From Pseudomonadota bacterium (lineage in GTDB: Bacteria; Myxococcota; Myxococcia; Myxococcales; Myxococcaceae): a stretch of DNA of 64,000 bases. The stretch spans positions 1 through 64,000 of the forward strand of contig JAFAFL010000091.1 in the NCBI GenBank assembly GCA_023423535.1. Reading direction: 5' to 3'. Under the pieces are notes generated by a model, which worked only from the letters and a program-made list of their open reading frames with translations, had not been told where the DNA came from and ran no database searches. Shown piece by piece: positions 16,719 through 24,740 of the stretch (positions are counted from its first letter, which is position 1; every line of letters starts with the position of its first letter). Position numbers and translations under genes: made by a program.

Positions 16719-17920
16719 GCGCTGGCTCCTGGAATGGCGGGCGCGGCACCGGTCGCAGGTGCCTGCGTCTGCACGCCGCGGCCCGGTTGGGCCACCTGGG
16801 TGAGGAGCTGGATGGCGCCCGGTTCGAGCAGCTTCTCCAGCGGAAAGGTCTCGCTCTTGAAGTTCACGCGCACGTCGCCGGCGAGCTGCGCCTTCACCTG
16901 CGCCTTCGATTCGCTCAGGTCGTCCACGCTGCTGCGGACCGTGGTGACGTGGCTCTGCATGTCGTACCCGCCGCCACCTCCCCACGGCGCCACGTACGTC
17001 ATCCCGCCGCCGCTCTCCGACTGCTGCCGGTCGTAGAGCTCCGCCTCCGCGCGCCGCTTCGCCACGTCGCTCGCCTTCATGTCGAAGACGACCTTCGCGT
17101 TGATGCGCCCGTTGGTGACGACGATGCGGTTGATGCCGAGCAGCACCATCAGCGCCATCGTCTGCTGGCGGCTGCGCGCCATCTCCAGCCGCGCGGCGTT
17201 GACGAACTTCTGCTCCTGCTCCGAATCCGAGAGGTCCACGCTGGTGGTGCCCACGAGCTTCGCCAGCTCGCTGGTGTCCTCCGCGTCCTCGCTGATCGAC
17301 AGCCTCGGCGCGCCGCCGTCCTCGCCGGGGGAGAGCTGCACCAGGGAGGGGAAGCGGTTGCGCACGAAGTCCCGCGCCTGCGCGTCGGTGATGTGATCGC
17401 GGGCGAACTGATCGACGCTCTTCGCGGTCGCCGCCATCAGCTCGCTGTACGCGCGCATCTGCTGGATGGACGCGTCCACGATGGACTGAAACACGCCCTG
17501 GATGAGGCCGGACACGAAGGCGGGGAAGTCCACCGTGTCCACCATCGCGCCGAACTGATCGACGCCTTCGCGCACCGCGCTGGCCTTGAAGTCGCTCTGC
17601 ACCGCGCCCGGTTTCTGCGCGAGCCGGCCCTTGAGGTCGCTGATGGGATCCGTCTCGTTGAGGCCCTGCACCGGTTCGGAAGGCGCGCGCTCGAGCCAGG
17701 CCGGATCCGCGAGATACGAACCCACGCGCACCATGTCGTTGGCGAACCGGCGCTTCGCGTCTCCGTCGAGCTGTGCGAACGCGGGCGACTGCTCGAGGAG
17801 CTTGCGCACCTCGCCGCGGACCACGTCGAGCTCCTCGGGCGACTTGCCGGGAGTGGACGCCGCCGCGGCCGTCGCCACCGCCGGGCTCTTCGTCGCTGTC
17901 GCTGTGGGCTTGTCGCTCAT
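16715..17920 (-). CDS. Lytic-operon paralog 3 (401 residues)
   Basis: Start at 17920, stop overlapping the next start as ATGA. The family blocks are in order: VDFPAFVSGLIQGVFQSIVD, DHITDAQARDFVRNRFPS, LGINRIVVTNGRINAKVVFD and VRVNFKSETFPLEKL. Between the last two it has a Gly/Tyr-rich loop (YVAPWGGGGGYDMQ). The tail beyond the NFKSETFPLE motif is Pro/Ala/Gly-rich and ends PAIPGASA. It is closest to paralog 2, so recent tandem duplication is likely. No function can be assigned from motifs. Confidence 0.7.
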   Translation of the reverse strand: MSDKPTATATKSPAVATAAAASTPGKSPEELDVVRGEVRKLLEQSPAFAQLDGDAKRRFANDMVRVGSYLADPAWLERAPSEPVQGLNETDPISDLKGRLAQKPGAVQSDFKASAVREGVDQFGAMVDTVDFPAFVSGLIQGVFQSIVDASIQQMRAYSELMAATAKSVDQFARDHITDAQARDFVRNRFPSLVQLSPGEDGGAPRLSISEDAEDTSELAKLVGTTSVDLSDSEQEQKFVNAARLEMARSRQQTMALMVLLGINRIVVTNGRINAKVVFDMKASDVAKRRAEAELYDRQQSESGGGMTYVAPWGGGGGYDMQSHVTTVRSSVDDLSESKAQVKAQLAGDVRVNFKSETFPLEKLLEPGAIQLLTQVAQPGRGVQTQAPATGAAPAIPGASA

Positions 17921-17968
17921 GGATGGCGTCTCTGGGCGTCGTCCCGCGCGGGTCTCGTGGTGGCCTCG

Positions 17969-19261
17969 TTACGCAACCGGAGCGGGCGAGGGCGCAGCGG
18001 CCGGCGGAGGCGCGGCACCCGGCGCAGCGGAAGGCGCAGGCGCGGCGGCCCGTCCTGCACCCTGCGCGGCCTGCAGGCGCATGAGCTGGTTCGTGTCGAT
18101 CATCTTCTCGAGCGGGAAGGTCTCGCTCTTGAAGTTGAGGCTGACCTCGCCGGTGAGCTGCGCGGCCGCCTGGAGGTTCGCGTTGATCTGCGTGTCCTCC
18201 TGGTTCGTCACCCGGATGTTCGGCGTGCTGGTGGTCTGGTACGCGCCGGAGGCGAAGTAGTTGCCCGCGCCCGTCTTCGTCTCCCACTTGCCGTCGGCAA
18301 AGGTCTGGCTGCGCTCGCCGGTGGTGCCGCCGTGGTCGTACTCGCTCTGCGTGGTGGTGGTCTGGCCGAAGCTCTCGTAGCCCACCGCCGTCTTCATCTG
18401 CTGCATCGCGTCCTGCGCGGAGAAGTTGAAGCGCAGCTTCGCGTTGATCTTTCCGTCGGTGACGATGATGCGGTTGATGCCCATCATCACCATCGTCGCG
18501 AGCATCTGCTGACGGCTGCGCGCCAGGCTGTCTCGCGCGGCGGGCACGAGCTTCTCCTCGATCGTCTCCTCGTCGAGGTCGCCCACGTCCTCCGCCAGCC
18601 CGAGCTCCTGCTTGAAGTTCGGCAGGTTGTCGAAGCCCGCGCCGGGCCTCGTCCCCACGCGCGGCTGCCCGTCCACGATGTTCACCTGGAAGAGGTTGGG
18701 GAACTTCGAGACGAGGTGATCGCGTCCCTGGTTCACGCTGACGTTCTGGTCGCGGAAGTCGTTGAGCGACATCGCCACCGACTGCACGAGCTCGCCGTAG
18801 GCCTTCATCTGCTCGATGCTCGAGGCGACCACCGCCTTGAACACGCCCTGCACGAGGCTGGAGACGAAGGTGGGGAAGTCCACCTGCTGCAGCAGCGCGC
18901 CCGCCGCCGCCACGCCGGTGTTCAGCGCGAGGCCGAAATCGCTGTTCGAGTTCCCCGTCCGTCTGCCGGACTGGACCGAGCCCGAGCCCGAACCGCCCAC
19001 CGGAGAGAGCCCGCCGCTCTGCAGCGCGACCGCGGGGCCGGTGCCGATCGCGTAGGGATCGGCGGCGTGCTGTGCGGAGACCGGTGCCCCCGCGGTGCGC
19101 GAGCGGTTCTGGACGAGCGCGTCCACCACCGCCGCGGTGTTGGCGAGGATCTCGCTGCGCTCACGTGGGGGGAGCTGCGAGAAGGCGCTGCTCTGCGCGA
19201 GCATCTGCGACACCTGGTCGCGGACGACGGACTGCTGTTCGTGGGTGAGGGGGGCGCTCAT
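17969..19261 (-). CDS. Lytic-operon paralog 4 (430 residues)
   Basis: I chose the ATG at 19261 over the one six bases upstream, because GAGG lies at a normal distance only from 19261. The protein starts MSAPLTHEQQSVVRDQVSQM. It carries VDFPTFVSSLVQGVFKAVVA, DQNVSVNQGRDHLVSKFPN, MGINRIIVTDGKINAKLRFN and EVSLNFKSETFPLEKM. The variable loop before the last motif is Gly/Thr/Ser-rich, and the tail is a low-complexity Ala/Pro run. A 48-bp gap separates it from paralog 3. Function unknown. Confidence 0.7.
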   Translation of the reverse strand: MSAPLTHEQQSVVRDQVSQMLAQSSAFSQLPPRERSEILANTAAVVDALVQNRSRTAGAPVSAQHAADPYAIGTGPAVALQSGGLSPVGGSGSGSVQSGRRTGNSNSDFGLALNTGVAAAGALLQQVDFPTFVSSLVQGVFKAVVASSIEQMKAYGELVQSVAMSLNDFRDQNVSVNQGRDHLVSKFPNLFQVNIVDGQPRVGTRPGAGFDNLPNFKQELGLAEDVGDLDEETIEEKLVPAARDSLARSRQQMLATMVMMGINRIIVTDGKINAKLRFNFSAQDAMQQMKTAVGYESFGQTTTTQSEYDHGGTTGERSQTFADGKWETKTGAGNYFASGAYQTTSTPNIRVTNQEDTQINANLQAAAQLTGEVSLNFKSETFPLEKMIDTNQLMRLQAAQGAGRAAAPAPSAAPGAAPPPAAAPSPAPVA

Positions 19262-19331
19262 CGTCATCCTCGTCGGGGTCTTCGGTGCGGGCGGTGGAGC
19301 AGGGGAGGGGTTCGTTCGCGTGCGGAGGCGT

Positions 19332-20399
19332 TCAGCCGTGCGCGCGCAGCGGCTGGAGCGCGTAGGGATCCGGTGCGCGCTCGGACGGTGCCGGCGCGTC
19401 GTAGCCCACGGGACGGAAGTACACGGACAGACGCGACTCGCTGCCCGAGGACACGCGGGTGGAGATGGCGCTGATCGGACCGACCGAGGGCGCGTCGTCC
19501 GGCGTCATGGCCTGCATCCAGGTGCGGAGCTCGCGCTGTGCCTGGGGGCGCTCGGCGAGGAGCATCTGGATGAGCCCGTGCAGCTGCCGCGGCGGATCGG
19601 CGACCGCGCTGAGCAGCACGTCGAGCTTGAGCTCGAAGCCGCGGGTGGTGTCGCGCAGCCCGAGGATGACGCTGCCGCGCGGAAGCACGAAGCGTCCGCC
19701 CATCATCAGGCCCACCGACGAGAGCAACGCCGGAAGCCGGCTGCCGATCCCGAGCTGGTTCATCAGGGGCTCGAGGTCGAGCAGCCGCAGGTCGCCGTCG
19801 TGGAAGAAGTAGAGGCGCTGCGAGCCGCGGGTGCGGCCACAGGCCACCGAGGTGAACACCGGCACGAGGCTCGGCAGACACGACATGCACACCCGCGCCG
19901 CGTGCTGCAGGTTCGGCGGGAGCGCGTCGAGCTGGCCCGGACGGAGCTCGTAGTAGACCTTCAGCTCCTGCGGACCGCGGTCGTCGAAGCCGGCGCCGAA
20001 CCACGCGCCAAAGCGGGCGCCGCCGTCGAGCCGGCTGCCGCGCCAGGCCTCGGAGCGCTGATCGAACCAGCCGAGCGCGGCGTTGCCGTAGTAGCGGCCC
20101 ACCAGCTCACGCATCGTGCGGCCCGCCTCCTGCTGCTTGGCGATGGGCGAGGCCTGCGGTCCGAGCACGTCCATGTCGAGCCGAAGCGCGTTGCCCGCGA
20201 CCTCGCTGTAGGAGTGCTCGAGCGGCATCGCGCCCGGGGTGAGGTGGTTGTGCCCGTAGCGGGGATCGCCGCAGGGCAGCTCGAAGGTGCGGTCGAGGAG
20301 CCCGCCGATCGCCTCGGTGGGATCGTGGGTCCCCAGTCGTCGCGAGGCGATGCTGAGTCGGCGCCGCGCGACCTGTGCGGCGGGAGGGGTGCGCATCAT
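19332..20399 (-). CDS. Hypothetical protein, 355 residues, no sure family
   Basis: The start at 20399 follows GAGG at a normal distance. The product has repeated short strands ending in Tyr/Phe: ELKVYYELRPGQLDALPPN, SQRLYFFHDGDLRLLDLEPL, GFELKLDVLL and RLSVYFRPVGYD. These faintly recall the beta strands of ABBA-fold prenyltransferases, but no diagnostic motif is certain. A Cys pair (ARVCMSCLPS) sits in the middle. There is no signal peptide. It lies within the operon between paralog 4 and the longer HPDVV-type protein. Treat the fold suggestion as weak. Confidence 0.6.
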   Translation of the reverse strand: MMRTPPAAQVARRRLSIASRRLGTHDPTEAIGGLLDRTFELPCGDPRYGHNHLTPGAMPLEHSYSEVAGNALRLDMDVLGPQASPIAKQQEAGRTMRELVGRYYGNAALGWFDQRSEAWRGSRLDGGARFGAWFGAGFDDRGPQELKVYYELRPGQLDALPPNLQHAARVCMSCLPSLVPVFTSVACGRTRGSQRLYFFHDGDLRLLDLEPLMNQLGIGSRLPALLSSVGLMMGGRFVLPRGSVILGLRDTTRGFELKLDVLLSAVADPPRQLHGLIQMLLAERPQAQRELRTWMQAMTPDDAPSVGPISAISTRVSSGSESRLSVYFRPVGYDAPAPSERAPDPYALQPLRAHG

Positions 20400-20417
20400 G
20401 GTCGTGCCTCGCTCTGG

Positions 20418-21986
20418 CTAGGCCTGCGGGAGGTTGGGAAGCTGGATGCCGTTGGTGACGTTCTGCATCGCGTTGCGCACCACGTCGGGCACCTGCAGCT
20501 GCGCCGGGAGGAACGGGATGGTGGGCTGCGCCACCATGTCCATCGGCTCGCTGTAGCGCTCCACCGCCTGATCGGTGGTGGCGGTCACCGCCAGCCACTG
20601 TTCGACCTCGCTGATGAGCTCCGGCTGGCTGAACAGGCCCACCGGCAGGTTGCCGATCGACGCAAGCGTCGGCGACTGCTTCGCCAGCCACTGCATGATC
20701 CGGCTGCCGCTCTGCGCCATGGTGCGGAAGCGCACCGTGTTCGCCGCGCCGCCCAGGTACATCTGGCTCACGCGGTCCACGAGCTGCCACACGTCGCGGG
20801 CGCCGTACGCCGCCACCACGTCCGGGTGCTGGAGCATGTCGAGCACGTCGCGGATGAGCTTCTGCAGCTCCACCGCCGCGAAGTGCGCGATGCCGTAGCC
20901 GTGCAGCGAGACGTTCACCGACAGGTCGCGCGCCGACTTCAGCGCCTGCTGCGTGGTGACCTTCACCGTCTCCATCGTGGACTGGCGGTTGAGGAGGCTG
21001 ACCGCGGAGAGGAAGCGGATCCAGAGGTCCTGGAACTCGCGGTTCGGCATCGCCTCGTTCGCGTTGCCCTGGGCCACGCCGAACGCGCGCGCGTACATGC
21101 TGCGGCGCTCGTGCTCGGTGAAGCGGTCGTTGCCGTCGCGCAGGTAGCGGTAGATCCGCTCGCCGCCGGAGCCGCGGGTGATGGGCAGCATCCCGCTCAT
21201 GAAGTGCTCGGTGACCTTGTCGGCGACGGAGAAGAGCTTCATCTCCTCGAGCTGCGCGCAGAAGTAGATCGCGGAGAGCGCCTTGAGGTTGTCAGGGACG
21301 ATCTCCACCGCGGTGCCTGCCTCGAGCGCCGGCAGGTCGATGTCGATGGACGAGGACGCGCCGTTCCGCGTGGCGCCGATCGCCTGCGAGAGCGCCTGGA
21401 GGATGCGCAGGTTGATCTGCGGATCGGTGTGCGCGACGTGCTCCTCGGAGAGCCGGCGGGAGACCTCCGCGAGCTGCTCCGCGTACACGGTGACGGTCTT
21501 GTTCGGCGTTCCCTCGCCGGTGGTGCCCTCCTTCTGGAGGACCGGGAAGACCTTGCCGAAGAGCTCGATGTTCGAGTTGTACGCCTTCACCGCGTCCACC
21601 ACCGACTCGGTGAAGCGCGGAGAGATGACCATCGTGCGGCCGTCGAGCTTGAAGGTGCGATCACCCGCGAGCGGCGTCGCCGAATCGCCCCGGCCGTTGA
21701 ACGGGTCGGTCTGGTTGCGCGCCATCAGCGTGCCCGCCACGCCGAGGATCAGCAGCCGCGCCTGTGCGTTCGCGTCCTTCTGCGCCCACGCCGCGAAGTC
21801 CGAGGCCTTCTCCGGGCTCTCCGCCAGCGGATCGAAGCTGTACTGCTTGCGCAGCAGCTCGCGCAGCGCGCCGTAGAAGTAGCTCCGGGAGACGTTCCGC
21901 GCGGCGATGATCTGGCTCTGCGCGGAGCCGTCGTTCGGGGGGATCGTGTACAGGTCGGGATACTGATCGGTGCAGCTCGGGGGCAT
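20418..21986 (-). CDS. Helical protein, long member of a paralogous pair
   Basis: From the ATG at 21986, behind the strong site AGGAGGAG, the product is 522 residues. An in-frame ATG at 22139, overlapping the upstream stop as TGATG, would add 51 residues of Pro/Asn/Gly-rich sequence with unusual codon use. The C-terminal half (MLQHPDVVAAYGARDVWQLV, then MQWLAKQSPTL) aligns with the gene at 14704-15639. The N-terminal third (about residues 1-200) is unique. It ends in a Pro/Gln/Asn-rich tail. No catalytic or membrane motif is seen, and the role is unknown. Confidence 0.7.
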   Translation of the reverse strand: MPPSCTDQYPDLYTIPPNDGSAQSQIIAARNVSRSYFYGALRELLRKQYSFDPLAESPEKASDFAAWAQKDANAQARLLILGVAGTLMARNQTDPFNGRGDSATPLAGDRTFKLDGRTMVISPRFTESVVDAVKAYNSNIELFGKVFPVLQKEGTTGEGTPNKTVTVYAEQLAEVSRRLSEEHVAHTDPQINLRILQALSQAIGATRNGASSSIDIDLPALEAGTAVEIVPDNLKALSAIYFCAQLEEMKLFSVADKVTEHFMSGMLPITRGSGGERIYRYLRDGNDRFTEHERRSMYARAFGVAQGNANEAMPNREFQDLWIRFLSAVSLLNRQSTMETVKVTTQQALKSARDLSVNVSLHGYGIAHFAAVELQKLIRDVLDMLQHPDVVAAYGARDVWQLVDRVSQMYLGGAANTVRFRTMAQSGSRIMQWLAKQSPTLASIGNLPVGLFSQPELISEVEQWLAVTATTDQAVERYSEPMDMVAQPTIPFLPAQLQVPDVVRNAMQNVTNGIQLPNLPQA

Positions 21987-22138
21987 GACTCCTCCTGATT
22001 CGTTTCTGGGGTTGGGAAGCGCTTCGTTGCGGATGAAGGTCGGCACGACGGGGGGCAGGGCGGGGGTTGGTCCTTCGGGCGTGCGAGAGGTCCCTGCGCC
22101 CCCTTCGCCCTTGTTTGTGTTCCTGGGTGGTTTCGCCA

Positions 22139-23608
22139 TCAGTGCGCTCCCATCGCGGCGGGGGTGACCGTGTCGGCCGCCAGGGCCGGCTCGAGCTCCA
22201 GCAGTCGCTCCTCGAGCGCCCGCAACGCGCCCGGCACGTCGAGGATCCCCGCGCCGTGGCCGATGTGCTTCTGGCCGCCCTCGAAGGGCCGCGCACCGGC
22301 GACGAGCGCGGCACGCAGATCCTGCGCGTCCACCGGAACGCTCATCCGGTTCGCGCGCGCGAGCAGCAGCGCACACGCCGCGGTCACGAACGGCGCCGCG
22401 AAGGAGGTGCCCGTCTGCGCCTTGATCGACGCACCGAGCGCCGCTGAAGGAATGCCCTCGCCCGGCGCGCAGAGCGCCACGTGGCTGCCGCGGCTGCTGA
22501 AGTGCGACGGCGTCCCGGTGCGCCCCACCGAGCCCACCGCGATCACGCCATCGAGCGCGGCCGGGTAGTAGGGCACGTCGTCTCCGGCATTGCCGGACGC
22601 GGCCACCAGCACGCAGCCGCGCGCCTGCGCGTAACGGATGACGTCCTCGTGCGGGCGCGGATCGTCCTCGCGCAGCGCGGAGCCCGGCGTGCCGAAGGAG
22701 AGGTTCAGCACGCGCGCGCCGAGATCCACCGCCGTCTTCACGCCCGCGTCGATGTCCGGCACCGCGCCGACCGCGGTGAGCGTCCCCTCGTTCGTCATTC
22801 GCGCGGAGGCGAGCACGCGGATGGGAAGTAAGGGCACGGGGCCCGCCACGCCCAGCGGCAGCCGGCCGCCCCGCGCGCCGATGATGCTCGCCACCGCGGT
22901 GCCGTGACCCATCTCGTCGTCCGGCTGCCGGTCGCGGCCGGCCACGTCGCCGAAGAGCTTCATCCCGCGCGCGACGAACTCCTGCTCCAGATCCACCGTG
23001 TCGATGCCGGGCCGCAGCCGCCCATCGAGCTCCGGGTGACGAAGCTCCACGCCGCTGTCCACCACCGCCACGATCAGCGCGCGATCGCCGGGCTCGTGCT
23101 GCAGCGCTTCCGCCGAGCGAATCATCCGGTGCGCCCAGCCGAGATCAGCCGCCATGCCGTCGGCGCTCGCGTTGGCCCTCTGTGCCTCGAAGGGCGTGAG
23201 GCAGAGGTAGTGCGGCGTGACCTCCTCGACCGCCTCCAGCTCCCACAGGGACTCGATCAGCGGGAGCAGCGGCGTGTCCGGATCCACCTGCACGCGCAGG
23301 GTGCGGCTCATGCCGGTCTGCACCTCGATCGCGTCCCAGATGTGGCGCCGGCGGCCGAAGCGCAGCGGTGCGTTCCTCGCGGAGAAGCAGCGGGTGACCC
23401 GCACCGCCGGCGAGTAGCGGCGCAGCACGGCGTCCACGCGTCCGCCATCCACACCCGCGGTGGGCACGCCGAGCCCTCGCACCACGTCCTGGTGTGACGG
23501 GATCGCCGGAGGCGCGGCGTCTTCCTTCAGGCGCACGACGAGCCGCCCGCGCACCGCCATGCGCGACTCGTCCGGCAGCCACGGGTGACGGGGAGCGGTG
23601 CGAATCAC
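22139..23608 (-). CDS. Subtilisin-like serine protease (S8), no signal peptide
   Basis: The GTG at 23608 overlaps the upstream stop as GTGA and follows GGAGG. The product is 489 residues. The catalytic triad is intact: Asp184 in VAVVDSGVELRHPELDG, His235 in EMGHGTAVASI and Ser402 in QTGTSFAAPFVTA. The oxyanion Asn340 is in AASGN. Residues 17-150 form an N-terminal domain (GRLVVRLKED...) that could be an inhibitory prodomain. No export signal precedes it, unusual for this family, so processing of operon products or delivery as cargo is more likely than ordinary secretion. The stop overlaps a possible downstream start as TGATG. Confidence 0.85.
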   Translation of the reverse strand: MIRTAPRHPWLPDESRMAVRGRLVVRLKEDAAPPAIPSHQDVVRGLGVPTAGVDGGRVDAVLRRYSPAVRVTRCFSARNAPLRFGRRRHIWDAIEVQTGMSRTLRVQVDPDTPLLPLIESLWELEAVEEVTPHYLCLTPFEAQRANASADGMAADLGWAHRMIRSAEALQHEPGDRALIVAVVDSGVELRHPELDGRLRPGIDTVDLEQEFVARGMKLFGDVAGRDRQPDDEMGHGTAVASIIGARGGRLPLGVAGPVPLLPIRVLASARMTNEGTLTAVGAVPDIDAGVKTAVDLGARVLNLSFGTPGSALREDDPRPHEDVIRYAQARGCVLVAASGNAGDDVPYYPAALDGVIAVGSVGRTGTPSHFSSRGSHVALCAPGEGIPSAALGASIKAQTGTSFAAPFVTAACALLLARANRMSVPVDAQDLRAALVAGARPFEGGQKHIGHGAGILDVPGALRALEERLLELEPALAADTVTPAAMGAH

Positions 23609-24501
23609 TCCGGCACCTCCTGCGGCGCGGGCGTCGGCGAAGTGGGCGTGCCGTGTCCATGGAGCGCCTGGTTGCGCAACGGCGCGCCCGCGTGTCCGGC
23701 CGCGTATGCGCCCGCGTGCATCGGCTGTGGCTCTCCGCCCGGGATGTGCCCCAGCGCATGCGCCGCGCTCGGCAAGCGGAAGAACCCCGTCGCCCGCTGC
23801 GCGTTGACGCGGACCTCGACCTGGCCTTCGTGGTGGTGCCCCATCGGCCGCACGAGCAGGACGTTCGGCTGCGCGTCGAGCACCTCCACCGGTTCGCCTG
23901 CGAGGAGCACCTCCGGCGGCACGCCGTCGCTGAGGTTCGCGCCGCGGATGCGCAGGAGGCGGCTTCCATCCGGCCGGGTGATCGGCTCGTTGGAGGTGAC
24001 GACCGGACGCGAAGCCTGCTCCAGCGCCGCGCGCAGCTTGAGCACCGGGATGCCGAGGTACGCCTCCATCGACTTCGGGTCCGCGCCCTGCGACAGCTTC
24101 TTCAGCTGACCCACGGTGCGCACGCCCGCCCACTCGAGCTTCTGGCGCTGCTGCTCGTCGAGCGACTCCGCCCCGCGCAGATCCTCCAGCGTGCGCGGAT
24201 CCTCGTCGGTGCCGAAGGCGAGGGTGTTCTCCTCGGCCATCGTGCGCGTGATGGTGGTGAAGCTGAAGCGCAGCGTGCTCGCGCCCTTCTCGTCCGGCGC
24301 CGCGTGCCGCATCATCAGCTTCCCGCGGTCGTCGCTCTCGAGGAACACGTTGAGGTCCACGCTGAGGTCCTTCAGCGCGAACGTGAGGGGCCGCCCCGTC
24401 CGGACCTTCAGCGCGAGCGCGTCCTGCGCGCGGTCGAGCTGCGCGGTGAACGCCTGGACGAAGTCCTCCACCGCGAAGAGGCTGGGGCGGCCACGGCTCA
24501 T
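23605..24501 (-). CDS. Protein with N-terminal beta domain and TIG-like domain
   Basis: The ATG at 24501 (MSRGRPSLFAVEDFVQAF) overlaps the upstream stop as ATGA, which argues against the longer reading from 24582. The N-terminal 80 residues (AVEDFVQAFTAQLDRAQDAL, then a strand LKDLSVDLNVFL) resemble the next small protein and loosely recall trypsin-co-occurring domains. Residues about 200-265 (LLRIRGANLSDGVPPEVLLA) look like a TIG/IPT beta-sandwich. The tail is His/Gly/Pro-rich. It lies immediately upstream of the subtilisin-like protease, with coupled translation. Binding or targeting is a plausible role. Family assignment is tentative. Confidence 0.6.
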   Translation of the reverse strand: MSRGRPSLFAVEDFVQAFTAQLDRAQDALALKVRTGRPLTFALKDLSVDLNVFLESDDRGKLMMRHAAPDEKGASTLRFSFTTITRTMAEENTLAFGTDEDPRTLEDLRGAESLDEQQRQKLEWAGVRTVGQLKKLSQGADPKSMEAYLGIPVLKLRAALEQASRPVVTSNEPITRPDGSRLLRIRGANLSDGVPPEVLLAGEPVEVLDAQPNVLLVRPMGHHHEGQVEVRVNAQRATGFFRLPSAAHALGHIPGGEPQPMHAGAYAAGHAGAPLRNQALHGHGTPTSPTPAPQEVPE

Positions 24502-24740
24502 GCGGCCTCCAGTGCGAAGCGCGCCTTGAGCCGCCCGAGCGGCATGTCGAAGCCCGTCGCCAAACGTCCGCGCGGTGCGCACGCCTCGACGCGTCCGGCG
24601 ATCATCCGCGTCTCTATCGGCAGCTCGATCTGCACCGCGGTGACCTCGATCTGCGCCACGGCGCCGTCGCCGGACGCCTCTCGCGCGCGGTCGAGCGCCG
24701 AATCCGCGAGGCCGACGAGCAGGTCCTCGAGCGCGACCAT
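24498..24740 (-). CDS. Small protein, 80 residues
   Basis: Start at 24740 in a TGATG overlap with paralog 5, and stop overlapping the next start as ATGA. It begins MVALEDLLVGLADSALDRAR and has a strand IEVTAVQIELPIETRM. This helix-plus-strand layout parallels the N terminus of the neighbouring 298-residue protein, so the two may share a fold or interact. No cysteine cluster or membrane segment is present. Function unknown. The overlaps at both ends make it a real gene rather than a chance ORF. Confidence 0.65.
   Translation of the reverse strand: MVALEDLLVGLADSALDRAREASGDGAVAQIEVTAVQIELPIETRMIAGRVEACAPRGRLATGFDMPLGRLKARFALEAA

Noticed and set aside
19095..21998. A 967-codon open frame on the plus strand
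   Set aside because: It runs antisense to three overlapping operon genes and shows the same composition bias. No ribosome site or domain supports it.
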